Positions 48,444-62,000 of a stretch of DNA of 64,000 nt are shown piece by piece (positions within the stretch are counted from its first letter, which is position 1; the number at the start of each line of letters is the position of its first letter). The DNA is taken from the NCBI GenBank assembly GCA_001643675.2, contig LSRY02000062.1, forward strand, positions 248,001 to 312,000. Reading direction: 5' to 3'. The stretch comes from Monocercomonoides exilis (Eukaryota; Preaxostyla; Oxymonadida; Polymastigidae). The notes under the pieces were generated by a model. It ran no database searches and was not told the DNA's origin. It saw nothing but the letters and a program-made list of their open reading frames with translations. The position numbers and the translations under genes were made by a program.

Positions 48444-49157
48444 CTGCTTTAAAAAAATACAATTTTAATTTTAAACACTTTAAAGTGTTTTACCTTGCTT
48501 ATTTTAAAAAATTAAATTATTGCTTTATAATTGTCGATCTTTTAATAATTGATGAACAGTTCCGAAAAAAATGATAATCGAACATGAAATATTAACTCAT
48601 CTATCAAAATTAATATTCTGAATAAAACAAAAATTGTTAAAAACAGACTTTTATTAAGATAGAGAAAAAGAAGATTTTCTTTTATCTCAAAATCATCAAT
48701 AAAACAGATTCAGAAAAATTGATACAACAACCAACAACAATGAATGATGAAATTACTCACTTTTTAATTGGATGAACTCGTCAAGTTTTAAAAACAAAAG
48801 TTACTAATCAAATAAATTAGTTTTTATTGTTTTGATTTTGAGAAAAACAATAATCTCAAAAACAGTCAACTTCTAACAAACTTTAATTCACGGAATTGTT
48901 CATCAAATAATCATTTTGACAACTTTTTTAATATTCAATGTTATTTTGTTGATTTTTTTTTTTGAAAAAGAATTTTTCCAAAAAAATAAAATTTATTAAT
49001 ATCCATTCGTCAATTGAAGTCTTAAAAAGATATCACTCTCTCATCATATTGTGCTTGTCGTGTTATTGGAAATACCACTTTGCTTTTGTGAAAGTTATTT
49101 TTTGGAAAGATATTTTCAGAATATTCAGATCATAAAGTAAATAATTGATATCTAATT
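48444..49157. other. AT-rich divergent intergenic region
   Basis: Shared upstream region of 14-3-3 and the Pol5-like gene. No promoter motif, RNA gene or ORF was recognised. Confidence 0.5.
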
Positions 49158-52100
49158 ATGCAAGAAAAGAAAAAACATTCAAAGAATGGCTTATCAATTG
49201 CTGATTTGTTTTGGAATTATACAAACGGAACATCACAGCAAAGTTTAGAAGCAACAAAGAAGTTGATCCGCATTGTTGCATCGGGACAAGCAAGAATACA
49301 CCAAAAGACAACTTCGACCAGTACAAATCAGACTTCTTCGCAACAAAAGCCCAATGAACTTGATTCACATATAGGATTAATGAGAAAACACGAGCATCAT
49401 TCTTCTGAATTGATTTATGCACGCTTTCGTTTGATTAGTGGTTTAGGCTCTGATGATGATAAAACAAGAATTAATTTTGCTGTTGGATTAACAACAGTAT
49501 GCATGCATAAAATATTAACCTAATCGTGACTATTTATATTTGTAATATAATTTGTTTTTGCTTTATTTTTAAGCTATTGAGTTCTTTCCGATCTGTCATA
49601 ACGCCATCATCAGTTCTTGTTGAAATGTACGAGCTTTTGCCTTATTATGCAACCATGAAAACACAAGTATTGTTCATTCGCGATTCGTTGTTCAATTTTA
49701 TTTCAATTTGAAAAATTTTATTTTTTAATAGGAAAAACGTGATTGTGTTTTTGGTCGTCTTTATTGCATATTAAGTTTATGGAATTCTGGACTTTTGATT
49801 GAAAAAGGTTCAGAAGAATTTCGTTCATCGGAAATACGACATCGTGATCTATTACAAGACGATACACAAGGAGGAAAACGAGGTAAACAAAAGGAAAGAG
49901 ATGCACATAAAATGAAGGAGCAGATTAAAGTTTTGAAAGTTCTTGAAAATAGCGCTGATACAGTCATTGGGCAATCTCTGAGAGAGCTTATATCTCTTAT
50001 CAAACTTCACCCGAACACATCCCAAGCTGCCGCAGCAGCAGTGATTGGAATCAGCAACGAGATTAGTGCTGAATTATACCACCGATCAGTGGAACCATTT
50101 ATCAAGCCTCTTCTGAACATTCCTATTCGTTCGCTTTCTGCTTCACATATCGCAATCTTATCGCATCTGCAGCGGCACTTCAATCTTGTTTCTACAGCTG
50201 CTTCAAATTCTGCTTCATCATCTTCACAGACATCGGCAAAATCTGTTGCGGACATTACAGAAAAAACGAATGCCTACGAGGTGTCTCTGGTAAGTCCGAA
50301 GGTGATTCCGCATCTGCTGACAGCTCTGATGGAGTCACACGAATTCTCTCATCCTCACGCCCATGTCGTGTGGAATGAGCTCATCCAGCAGATGTTCTCT
50401 TTCCCTGGTGCTCCATCTTCAGCTACTTCATCAGCAGAAACCAAACAAAAAGCAAGCAAATCGTCTCGTTCTTTGATGCTTCTGTCTAAGCAAGCTGAGT
50501 GTGTGCAAGCTGGCAGCGAGGCAGAAGAACGTATCGCAGCTGAACGAGTGAAGGCGCTTGCGACGTCAATTCTTCAGCCACTTTATGCTTCAACACCACA
50601 ACGTCGACATCTTGTTGTGCTGGTGCTGCAGATGCTGGTGGCACATGCATTCCCACAGCTGCCAAGCTCTGTTGTCACGTCTGCTGTGGAATTGTCGCAG
50701 CTGAAGAGGAAAGGAAAGCGGGGAGGAAAAGGGAAGAAGAAGAGGAGAGGAATGGATGCAGCTGCCATTTCTGAGCACGAGAAGGAAGTGGCCGAAGGAG
50801 TGTCGAATCTTCTGCTGATGATAAGAGGACAAAACAACTTTTCTTCGATCTCTTCTGATAAAAGTGCAGCTGCTTCGGCAGAAACAGCACAGAAGGCGAC
50901 ACATCAGATATTCATTCCAGCATCTTCTGCACAAATTTTGTTCCCTGTCTCTATTTTGTCGTCCATCATCAAATCCATTCCACAAAGATCAACTGCCACA
51001 ATACATGAAGCATCCCAAGTTCTTCTGAACACAATTTCAACTTTGTGCTCGATGACTGCTTCTTCAACTGGAACTTCTGCATCCTCCAGCTCTTTGTCTG
51101 GATTGTCTCCATTTGCTGCTGCATTCAATGAGCACATTCTCCATTCCGTTCCAGCTCTTGTTGAACGAGGCGTTGGACTGTCTTCTCTAACACTGTTCAT
51201 TCATCCTTTGCTGCCGTATTTCAGCGAAGCAGAAATCGGAACTTACATTCAGCACATCATCACATACTTCATCAGAAAGCCACTTACAACACAAATTCTG
51301 ACTGACTCACATGAAGAAGTGTTGAAGAAGCTGAAGGAAGAAGAAAACGAAGGAGAGGAGCAAGAGGAAAACGAAGATGGAAAAGAAGAAGATGAAAAGA
51401 AAGAGGAAGGAAAGGAAGGAAAAGACAAGAAAAAGCACATCACAGTCAAAGCAGGAGGGAAGCGAAGAATGGTTGATGAAGATGATGCATCCAGTTCGGA
51501 AGAAGAAGGTGAAAGTGACGAAATAGACTCAGAAGACGAGCGAGACCAGCAGCGTGATCTGCGCCATTTGAGGCTTGTATATGGCAGAGTTGCGTCGAGA
51601 GGAGTGGATGAGCTGTGCTGGGTGGCCAGGAACAGCGCACTGGAGAGGAGCTACCAGCAGACAATGGAGATTGTCGGGATCATCATCATGTTTGCATTCT
51701 TCAACCCGTTTCTGGAGAAGAGCGGAGAGGAGAAGAAAGATGGCTTGAAGGAAGACGAAAGCGAAGAAAATAAAAGGACAGAGTTCGAAAAAGCGTTTTC
51801 TGTTGTGAACAGTCGAATGCGCCAGTTAATTGCAGCACTTCAAGCTCCTATTTTGTCATCGGAGCAAACGGATTCCTCGAAGAAGTCATCAGCCACACAA
51901 AATGCTCCTTCGTTTTTGACACCTGCCTTTGCTGCTCAGATGCAGCGTCTGCCCTTCCGCCAGATGCAGATGCATTCGCGAGAGCAGCTGAGCAGCCTTC
52001 TCAGCACACTCGACACAGCAGCGTCAAGAGCACTTTCTGTCAGCAGCAGCAAGCAGAACACAGGGAAGAGTGCTGAAGAGAACACAGACAGAAAGAAAGG

Positions 52101-55100
52101 TGCTTTGTCTGCGGTGAGGTTTGAAGGAGATCCGAAGTGGATGAATTGGACAGCCATTGCGTTGAGACTGCAGATGATGTGGAGCGGTGCAGACGAAGAA
52201 CTGAAGGCTGCTGCTTCTGAGCAGCAGAGCGGAGGCGAGGAAGATGAAACCTCTTCAAAGAAAAAAAGGAAGTCTACAAAGGGACAAAATGCTGCAAACG
52301 AGCAGAAGCCAAAGAAAGAAGAGAGAAATGGATGGATGCGAAGTCAAGCTCTGCCATGCGCCACTGTTCTGTCACTGTCAGCAGATGAAAATGAGATGCG
52401 ATTGAAGCTTCTCAAACTGTTCAATGGAGATCTACTGCCATATTATACCAATATTGCATCATCTTTTATGTCTTCATCACAAAATGCAACGTTGTGCAAC
52501 ACTTTGTATTTTGCATTGAGAGGCATTCGCTATTTCATGTGCACTGCTCTGCTGATTCATCAGGCACGACCGGCACTTGGATTTGCAATGATGGAAGAGC
52601 TCAACCGCTGCCTTCCACTTTGCATTGCACATTTCAAAGAAATTGCAGAATCAGTCAATAAATCAACAGCCTCTTCTTCTGCTGCTCAATCAAACAAGAA
52701 AGCGGATGGCAAAGGCAAAGGAAACAGTTCTGAAGAGAAAGAAAAGGAATCATTAGATGCTGTGATACAAGCATTTGCAAACAATGTTTCTTTGACAGTG
52801 GAAGAAGCACAGAAACTGATGGTTATTCCTGTGAAAGAGCCGAAGAAAACGAAAAAGGACAAATCAAAAGGAAAAGATAAGAACAAGAAAGAAGAAGGCA
52901 AAGAAGGAGAAGAAGCAAAAGAAACATCCAAAACCGCAGACAAAATGGAAGAAGATGATGAAAGCGGAGAAGAGGAGGAAGAAGGGCAAAAAGGGCAAAA
53001 AGAAGAAGAGAAAGGCAAAGCTATTTCAGAAACATCTCAGAATATGATAGCAGAATTGAGTGAAGAAGAAGAAACGATGAATGAAGAGCAAACAGGAGAC
53101 ATTCTGTTTGGCATTTTGGGTATTCTTTTGGATCTTCTCCATCAAAGAGAAAGCTGGACACGAGGTGTGCAACTTAATAAAACTATTACACATTCATTTT
53201 CTCTTCTATGAACATCTTTTTTTTTTTAAATCTTTAATTTCAATTTTCGTTTTATTTAAAATTGCGATTAGATTTCTCCTGCCGCATATTTGCTGAGCTT
53301 GCGCCTCTTCTGGCAACACACGAGCATTTCAAGATGATCACAGAATTTATCAAAAGCATCAGAGCAGTTGAAGAAGAAAGCGAAGAACATCATCACAATC
53401 ACGATGAGCATCATTCGTACAGACATTCAGAGGATGAAGAAGACGAAAATGGAGATGAGAAGGAAAAGAAACAAAGGAAAGAAAAACAGAAAAAAGATCA
53501 AAAGAAAAAGATTGTCAAAGAAAAAGAAGAAAGTGAGGATGATGATGAGGATGATGATGAAGACAGCGATGATGATGACGAAGATGACGACGACGACGAC
53601 GACGATGATGATGATGATGATGAAGATGAGGAAGAAGAGGAAGAAGAGGAGGAGGAGGAGGAGGAGGACGATGATGATGAAAGTGGAGAAGACAAACAGC
53701 TGAATGATATTGAAGATGAGCTGAACAGAATTGAAAAAGAAGAGATTGAGACGAATCCTGAAGGCGAAGCATTGAATGAACTGAATTCATTGGACGATGA
53801 AGAATACACGAAATATCTGGACACACACAAAAAGGCACGAAATGCATACAATCGCATGCTGGCAATGGTGGTGAAGTCTGAGTTAGCACAAAGAAAGAAG
53901 AAAGGCAGCAGAAAGGTGGATGAAGAAGACGAAGAGTTGGAGGAGGATATGGCTGAGCGGCTATCGAAGAAGAAGAGAAAAAGAAGTAAGGGAGAAATGG
54001 CAACTGAAGCGGAGGAAGAGAAGAATGGTGAAGGAGAGAAAAAAGAAGGAGTAGAAGACAATGAAGATGATCTGGACGACGACGATGATGATGAGAATGA
54101 CGACGACGACGACGATGATCTTGACGATGATGGTAACTTGTTTGAGGAGGAAGATGAAGATGAAATCGACGAGCAGAGAACTCTTATTGCTCGTTCACGC
54201 GCCATCGACCTGCTCAACACAGGTGTCAATGCAATTCTTTCACCAGCCATTTTGTTTATGAACGGCTCCTCCAACTTCGCCGAGGCGTCTTTTCTTCATT
54301 CCTCGTCTATCACAAACTGTGCTGCCCAGTTCCTTTCAGTCGACTTGTGCGTCGACATCTCGTTCTTCGTTGCCTTCATCCAGAGCCAGTCGCAAGACGT
54401 GGCAAGAGCACTCCCGTTTGAAGAGACAGCACACGGACATGGAGCTTCCTTCGATGTATCTAAAGCAATACGCGACTTTATGGAGCATCTCGTTACATTC
54501 CAACCTGAGTTTGCAAGAAGATTCACTGTCCGCTCGCTCCTTTCACCGATTTTCAAATCGTTCGGCCTGCTTTCACAAGACTCAGCTTCAGCTGCTTCAT
54601 TGCAGATGATTCCATTTGGAGCATCATCTTCTGCAGCTGGTGAATTGTGCATGCGTTTGTATTCGCCACAGATGAAGATCAGCAAAAAAGAAGCTGCGCT
54701 TGCACGCATCTCAGAAGTGGCTGCTACATTCAGTCGCATCCAACACAATCTCCAGCGATGCATTCTGACTTTATGCAACACGTCGTCGAAGCAACTGCGC
54801 AACATTCATTCTGTTTTCATCACATTCGCAAGAGTGCTCTCTTCTCTTCCTGTTCAGCCGCCTGTTTGCTTGAACAGCGATGGACTGCAGCACTACGCAT
54901 CTGCATCTTTTTCATTTGCTCAACACGCAACAGACAAGAAAGTTGAAAGATGGCTCTCTTGTTTTGGCTCAATTAAGGCACAGCCTGTCGGCTCATCTGC
55001 TTTTGCTGAGCTGTCAGGCCAGGCAGTTGTTCCAAGCGAATTGACAAAGCTCTTTGGAGCTCTTTCTGTTCCGCATGCACTGCCAATGTACAGATATCTC

Positions 55101-56192
55101 TTCTTGAACTGCCATCTTGTACCAAATAGCGTTGTTTCTATTCCTGTTCTCAATGACTTGTTTGTTAACTTCACTCCATTCGCCTTTGTTTTGCTTCCAT
55201 TATTGTTTGACTGTGCACTTCCAAAACATGCATTGAATGATGTCGAAAAGAAAGCAATAGAAGACAGACATATGAATGCTGATTCATTTGTGCAGTGCCC
55301 ATGGAACAGAATGAATAGAAAGGCAGAAGAAGTTGTCTATGCACGCTGTGTGAAGACACTTTCTCTGTTCACAAGAGTGTTTGTCACTCCTCTTTTGTCT
55401 GCTTCCCCAGAGGCTGCAGAGAAAGGAGAAGAGTCGAATGCAGAAGAAGCAGCTTCTTTCTCTTCCCATTTGGTAGCACCGACCGATCTGTTCCATGTTC
55501 TTCCGTACTTGTTCAAGACGGTCCAGAGATGCCTTTCATTCCCTCATCGTCAGGCTGACAGCGAAGCAGAGCCAAAAGTTAAAGGCAAAAACACTCAGAA
55601 AAAGGAGACAATGAAGCTGCCATACTTCTCAATGGCGAATGACACAACTGAACTTCTGTCTGTTATTATAAATGTGGTACGCCTGATAACCAAAATTGGA
55701 GCATCTGCATCTTCAACTGATGCAGCTGCAGCAGAAGACAAACAAAAAGAAAACGAAAGGAAAGAGACTTTGAAGATCAACAACATTTTGATGCCAGTTG
55801 CATTGAACCAGAACATGAAGGATTCCATTCGGAAGTTTACTGACATGTCTGCTTCGTCTCTCTTCTCCAATGCAAAGGAAGTAGAAGACCTTGCAGATAC
55901 ACTTGAACAATCCATCTTGTTCATCGCAAAGAACGTGACTATTTTGGCTCATCGCATAAAATCACAGGCATTTCATGCTAAAGCCAAAGAATTGTTATTC
56001 TACGTTGTCCAGCAAAAGCCCGTTGTTCCGAAAAAACCAAAAACGAGCAAAAAGCAAGATGCAGAAAAGGATTCATCAAAAGAAAAGCCTTCTGCAAAAA
56101 AAGGTAAGGATAATTTGAAAGAGTCTAAAAAAGTTATGAATTCAAAGAAGGAGAAAAAAGATGGAGAAAAAACAAAAAAGCATTCAAAATAA
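49158..56192 (+). CDS. MYBBP1A/Pol5-like nucleolar protein
   Basis: Exons 49158-49496, 49574-49666, 49732-53164 and 53272-56192 give 2261 residues; yeast Pol5 is about 1020 and vertebrate MYBBP1A about 1330. The N-terminus has the family's FWNYTNGTSQQSLEATKKLI repeat-like helix, RFRLISGLGSDDDKTRINFAVGLT, the DCVFGRLYCI segment and RDQQRDLRHLR later on. The predicted fold is alpha-solenoid HEAT repeats, interrupted by low-complexity insertions. The largest is an acidic block (encoded about 53527-53700) of Asp/Glu runs. The C-terminus is Lys-rich, suitable for nucleolar targeting. Pol5 and MYBBP1A are not true DNA polymerases despite the name; they act in rRNA synthesis and pre-60S assembly. 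Assignment rests on N-terminal motifs and layout. Confidence 0.8.
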
Positions 56193-56420
56193 CTTCTGAG
56201 GAAATGAATATCAAAAGAAATGCCTAAAAAATTCAATTGCAATTATTTATTTTACAAAAATTTATCAATTCACTGATTTCACTTCATAATTTATGTGCAA
56301 ATATTTAAAAATTTAACCCACAATCCAAAATATTATCTTATGAAAAGATATGAATATGTTTGCGAGCTTTATAGCTGTTATTTCCATATTATTTTGAAAG
56401 TGTTCATTTAGCATAAAAGA

Positions 56421-58845
56421 AGATTTTTGACTAAAGCTGAATATGCAGAGCTTTTTTCGATATTCAAGCAGGTACTGCAAGAAACAGGAGAAACGCCAAT
56501 TGAATGGCTTAACAAAAGAAGCAATAAAAAATATGAACCTTTTAGTGTGCAAATGATATTTTTTTTTGATATGTTTACACAGGGTTTTTTGCAACTATAT
56601 AATTTAGAGGAGTTAGCAGAAAAATATGGAAGGTCAAATGCAGCTTTGGCATTTCATCTGACGCGATTGATTGAACCAGATAAATTTCCCCCATTTAACG
56701 ATGATGAAAACCAGCTTATTGAAGAGTTTGCTGATCCCTTCTGCAATTGCTTTATTTGAATTGTTATTTGATTTTGAAAGTTTTGTTTCTGTATATGGAA
56801 CTCAATGGAAAAAGTTAGAGCATGTGTTAGCAGCACCGGGTTATGTAATTAGAGAACGATATTTACGTTATACTGCAAAAAAAAAGAGCAATTTCAAGAA
56901 ATGTTTGCGATTGTTAACTTTCATATTCGCTTTCTGAATTTTATAATTCATGTTAAAGTGGGTTATTTCACTGTTAACGAAATAAATGAACTTAACACAA
57001 TTTTCCATGATTTATATCCAGATGGAGTCAATTTTAAAAGTTTGTAAATTAAAAATTTTCGACTATTATCATTGATTTGAATTATTAGAAGTGTCATGGG
57101 CAGAAGTGGGAAGGCGGCATTCCACAAGGTCTGCAAATCAAATACGATTGTGGGCAAGAAATCGATATCTTACAACAGAGTTACGAAGACGACCATGGAC
57201 TTTGAAAGACGACCTTTTTCTAACAGAATAGTATGTATTTCTTTTTTATTTTGTAATGTTATTTCATAACTTAACATAATGCGCTTTTTAATCATTAAAA
57301 ATAAATGAAATAAAATAATAAACAATTCAGTCTAAAAGACAGAGATTTTCGTGAATATGCAGAAGTTGATTGGGATGTTTTAAGTCAGAAAATGGATCTG
57401 TATGCAGTTAAGAACAATCAATATGAAACATTTTTTAATTCATTTTTGTTCCTTTCTTGAACATTTGATGATGGTTAATCAGACCTCAGGAAATTATAAC
57501 TAGACGATTTAGATCACTTGCCTTTAAGTTTTATGGCTATTACTCAATGATTAAACATTCTAGTGTTTCATTGGATGATGAAAATGAAGCTATGTTTATT
57601 GATGAGCTCGGAAAGAAGAAGAAGAGGAAGAAGAAGAAATCGAGCGAAGAAAGTGATGAATCATTTGACGATTCGAGCGATGAATCCAGTTCATCCGAGA
57701 GTTCTGATGAAGAATCATCTCATCGTTCTGACAAAACAGCCTCATCATCATCATCTTCTTCTTCTTTTTCTGATGATGATGATAATGAGAAGAAGCATCA
57801 TTCACACAAAGGTACATACACATATGTGGAGTATTCGTTGGGTGGGAAGGAGTGGAAGGACATAATCAACAGCATTTATGAGGGAGTTCGCAAGAAGGAT
57901 TATATCATGGTTGGGATGCATCCGTGCATGACTACTGCGACAGGCACAGATGGAACGAACGAATCGACAAAACTGAGAAGGCAGAAAAAAGGGGAAGACA
58001 TTCTTATGCCGGCTCGAATTGGGGATGAAGAGCTGAACATGTTTGAAAACCTGTTTAAGGGCAAAAGCGAAGAAGAAAGAAAGAAAGACGAGGAAGAGAG
58101 AGAGAGGGAGAGAAAAGCATCGAAGAGAACAAGAGCAGAAGCGGGACTGGCTGATTTGAAAGGGGAAGAAGGAAAAAGATTTGTTGAAGGAGAAGAAGAG
58201 GAAGACGAGGAAGAAATAGATGAAGAGAAAAAACTGAAAAAGATTCAAAAAAAAGAAATGAAGAAGAAGAAGAAGAAAGTTAAAAAGCTGATGAAAGAAA
58301 TGAAAAAGAAAAATCGAGAAAAAATCAAAAATTTTGAAAGAGAAAGAGAAGAAAGAGCAGCGAAGTTTATGTCGAATGAAGGATGGAAAGAGATGGCAGA
58401 CGAGGCGATGCAGAAAGCTGAGCATAAAAAAACGAAGAAGGAGAAAGAAGGAGACGAAAAGAAGGAAAGAAAAGGGAAGAAAGGAGGAGATCTTGTTGAT
58501 CAGAAATGGATTGATGAGAAAAGGATGAATTGGATGAAGGAAATGACACTGAAAAAGAGGGAAGAGAGGGAGAAGCTGCAGGGAGAGGTGGCATCACCAT
58601 CGAGAATGAGTGTGATGCAGAGGATGATGATGGGATTGGATGGAGATGACGAGGAAGAAGAGGAAGATACGGATGGTGAAAAGGTAGAGAAAAAGAAAAA
58701 ACAAAAGGATGAAAGTGAAAGTGAAAGTGAAAGTGAGGATGAGGATGAGAATGAGAGTGAAGAAGAAGAAGAAGATGATGATGATGAAGATGACGATGAC
58801 GTTGTCGAGATTAAAGCACACAAAAAAAGTGGAAAGAGCAAATGA
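56421..58845 (+). CDS. Myb/SANT-repeat DNA-binding protein, Reb1/TTF-I-like
   Basis: About seven exons are joined through donors GTTTGC, GTTTGC, GTTTGT, GTATGT and GTATGC. Four Myb-like units are visible: FLTKAEYAELFSIFK (weak), then DDENQLIEDFVSVYGTQWKKL with RERYLRY, then YFTVNEINELNTIF...VSWAEVGRRHSTRSANQIRLWA, then RPWTLKDDLFLTEYL...VDWDVLSQKM...ITRRFRSLAFKFY. Series of such repeats with acidic inserts characterise Reb1 and TTF-I, which bind rDNA to stop RNA polymerase I and pause replication forks. After them comes a Ser/Asp/Glu/Lys-rich tail of about 430 residues. The true first exon lies upstream of 56421 and was not found. It is 230 bp behind the Pol5-like gene, on the same strand. 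Confidence 0.7.
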
Positions 58846-59089
58846 TAAATTATTAGTTTCTAAATATCAAACATTGTTTTTATGTAAATTATTCTTCATT
58901 TAAATATAGACTTTTGGTATAATAAAACAATTTGTTCATAACACATAAAAGATGCTCAAACAATTTTTCAAGTACAACAGAAAAAAATGACAAAATTTGA
59001 AGTTATACAATCTTAAATGCAAATCAATTTTTAGAAATGCAAAAAACAAGGATTAAAAAATTGATAATAAACAAAATGAAAATGAAAAA
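58846..59089. other. Short AT-rich region between convergent genes
   Basis: No feature was seen between the Myb-like gene and TTC25. Confidence 0.4.
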
Positions 59090-62000
59090 TTACACTTTAA
59101 CCATCATTTTCACTTGATCAATGATGTCAGAAGGAATTGAGCCTTGCTCTGTTTCTGCAATGAATGTCGACAGGAATGTGATAACCGATGGATCATCTCC
59201 GCGCTAGATTATTAGAGAAATAAGAAATTAAAAAGTATGTTGGTAAATTAAAAAATAACAATAATTATTAATTGACAATAATATCATTGAAAAAAATAAA
59301 GTGGTTTCAATACCTGTTCACAAATAGTCACCATGTTCATCACTGCAATCTGAGCTGTTCTTGTGTCTTCTGTCTCCACTGCCCTCTCAAGCAATGTAAA
59401 CAGCACACGCAGCGATGCAGATGCGCCTTCCTTGTGATGAGCTATCCTCGCAGAAAGCAGCAAAATCTCCTTCTCCACATCGGCTGTTCCGTCTGCCTGT
59501 GCAAACTGCCTAGCCAGTGTTGCATACAGTGCAGCACGAGGATACTGGCACGCTTCACACAATGATTGAGCGATGTCTCTGTAGAGAAGTGTTAGTTTTG
59601 TGACTGCTGTTGGTGGAAGAGTGGTTGGATCTGCTGTTGGCGTGTCTATCTTGTCTGTGCCGTCGTGTGGATACAGCATAACAATCGAGTCATCGTCCGC
59701 AATGGCACGCTGCAGTATTTGTGTAGCCTTCTTCTCAAACAGAACTGATGCCTGTGTGTAGTCTCCCAAATAGAAGCACACTCTGCCCAGCTGATCGAGA
59801 GCATCTTCGTATTCTGCGTTAAGATCGTTTGATGACGCAATATCAAGCACATTTTGCAGATAAATAGAAGCCAAAGAAAACTTCTGCAGATCCATATAGC
59901 CACTTCCCATCAGCTGGTACAGCTTGCAAAGCAACGAAGCTTTGATTTCCTCAGATAGAGAGCAATATGCAATTGTTGAAAGAGACTGGCTTCCGAAGTT
60001 GCTTTCGCCAATTCCGCTTCCTTCTCCACCGACTCCCGCAGCACTTGTACTTCCACCTGCCGCAAGAGAAGATGCATCTATTGCCTGTGTCTTTGATGCT
60101 GTTGACTGCCGCATGGTTGAGTCTCCGCCTGTTCTCCCTGCCCGACTTCTGTCTCTTCTCGACATTTGCACGCTTTTATCTTCCGTCGGCCCAGCCAGAC
60201 GCGACTGCAGGATCTTTCCAAGTTCCAAGCCACGGGCGATGTTTTTGCCAGTGATGTCTGCCTCGACTGCTTCGAGTGCTTCGCGTGCGTCTTCTTCTTT
60301 GAGCGGAACGGAGCTGTCGAGCACTGAAGACTCGCTCGGAATAAGCAGCTCGACTGCAGAGTTGTCAGACAGTGCAAGTGGAGGGATGTCAATTGTGGAG
60401 TATGTTGATGTGGTGTTGGATGAGGCAGGGTGGAGAGAGCGATATGACGCATCGCGCATTGTTCTCTCGCGCGCATTCATGGCATTTGTGCTGCTCAATC
60501 GCTGTGTCTGCGACGGGTCTGGTGGGAATGCGGTGGATGCTCCTCCGCCAGCAGCCACTTTTCCCGGAGGAATCTTTTGCTTCCAAAATTCTGTTCGAGA
60601 CTCAAGAAATCCAAGTCCTCCAGAAATAAGCTCGTTAAGAGGAGCTGGTTTGGGGGCAGTTGATATTTTGACGTGTTCTGAAGTGACTTGCTTTGGTGTT
60701 TCGTCTTGTGATTCACCATCGTCTTCTTCTGAGTCTCCTTCGTCAGCTCCTCCGTATCCTCCTGATGCTCCAGCACTTCCGCTCGCTCCGCTGGCTGATC
60801 CCGCCTGAGCATCAGCTCCTGCTCCGCCATTCGCTCCATTTGCTTCCTCACCTTCTTCTTCAACACGCTTCTTCTTCTTCGGTTTCACAGTCTTCGGGAA
60901 ATATGGTGTTGGTGCAGGTCCCTTTCTTCGTGTTTTATCCTTCAACTTTTCTGACAATGGAAGCATCGCTGTTTTTGATAATAATAATTATGATAAAAAT
61001 AAATGATGCAAGAAAAGCATAATTATCATGAAATAAAGCATCAAAACTCAGCACAACAATCAATTCACGGTAAATCACATAAACAAAACACTGATTTAGA
61101 CAAATCATTCGCATAATTCATAAACTTCATTAAGTCTCTTTTTTTCTTTCAAATTCATACCAGGATCATTCGACAATTCTCGAAGGAATAACTCATCGTC
61201 TGCTAGATGCCCCAGATATTTCCGCGATCCGCCCGTGCGACGTGGAGAGGAAGGCGGAGTTGCACCTTCGATTTTTTGTTTGGTGGCGCTTTTTTCATCT
61301 GGTTTCTCTTTCTCTTCTCTTTGTGTTCCGAGTGTTGTGCTTTTTCGTTGGCTGCTCTGTTGCTGCCATCCTGAGCCCATCATCGATGAAGTCATGCTTC
61401 GCTGTGTGAGCATCTCTTCTTCCTGCTTCCTCTTCATTCTTCGCGGAGACACCAACGACTCACGAAGCGTAGACCCTCCGTAATTCCCTCCTCCTTCCAT
61501 GCCATTTCCATCAACTCCGTCTCGCATCGTCAGCCCTTGTCCACCACTGCCTCTCATTGTTGCCATCGGTGAAAGAGCAATCGTCGTGCTTTGTGGCTGA
61601 GTAACATCCACAGACAAAACAAGACTTCGCCGTGTTGATAGCGGCTCTGTGCTTTCCACGTATGACGAACGCATGGTTTTCGATATTGTTCCTGCGATTG
61701 TTCTCGTTCGATCAGCAGCACTCTGAGGGGATGTGGACATTAGCGATGCAAGAGCTGATTGCCCATCGTTTCGAGTCTTTATTACGAGTACAGAATGATG
61801 AAAAGATTATTAATCAAAAGAAGAAGAAGAAGAAAATACCCTTTCCGCAAGTAATTTACTTGTTAAGTCACGGCAAGTTTTCATATCAAGATTTCTTGGT
61901 AAAAATGCTGCAGTAAATAATTCATGTTCAGGGTTTGCGTCAATGTCAGCCTGCTCTAAAATAAAGAGTTAAAAGTTGTATTAATTTGAATGAGAGTAAT

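Noticed and set aside
53498-54274. Minus-strand poly-Ser ORF of 258 codons opposite the Pol5-like gene
   Set aside because: Antisense of Asp/Glu runs; pure low complexity with no independent support.
59924-60808. Plus-strand 294-codon ORF opposite TTC25
   Set aside because: Ser/Ala/Pro-rich antisense shadow of a repetitive TTC25 linker exon. The minus frame has TPR motifs.
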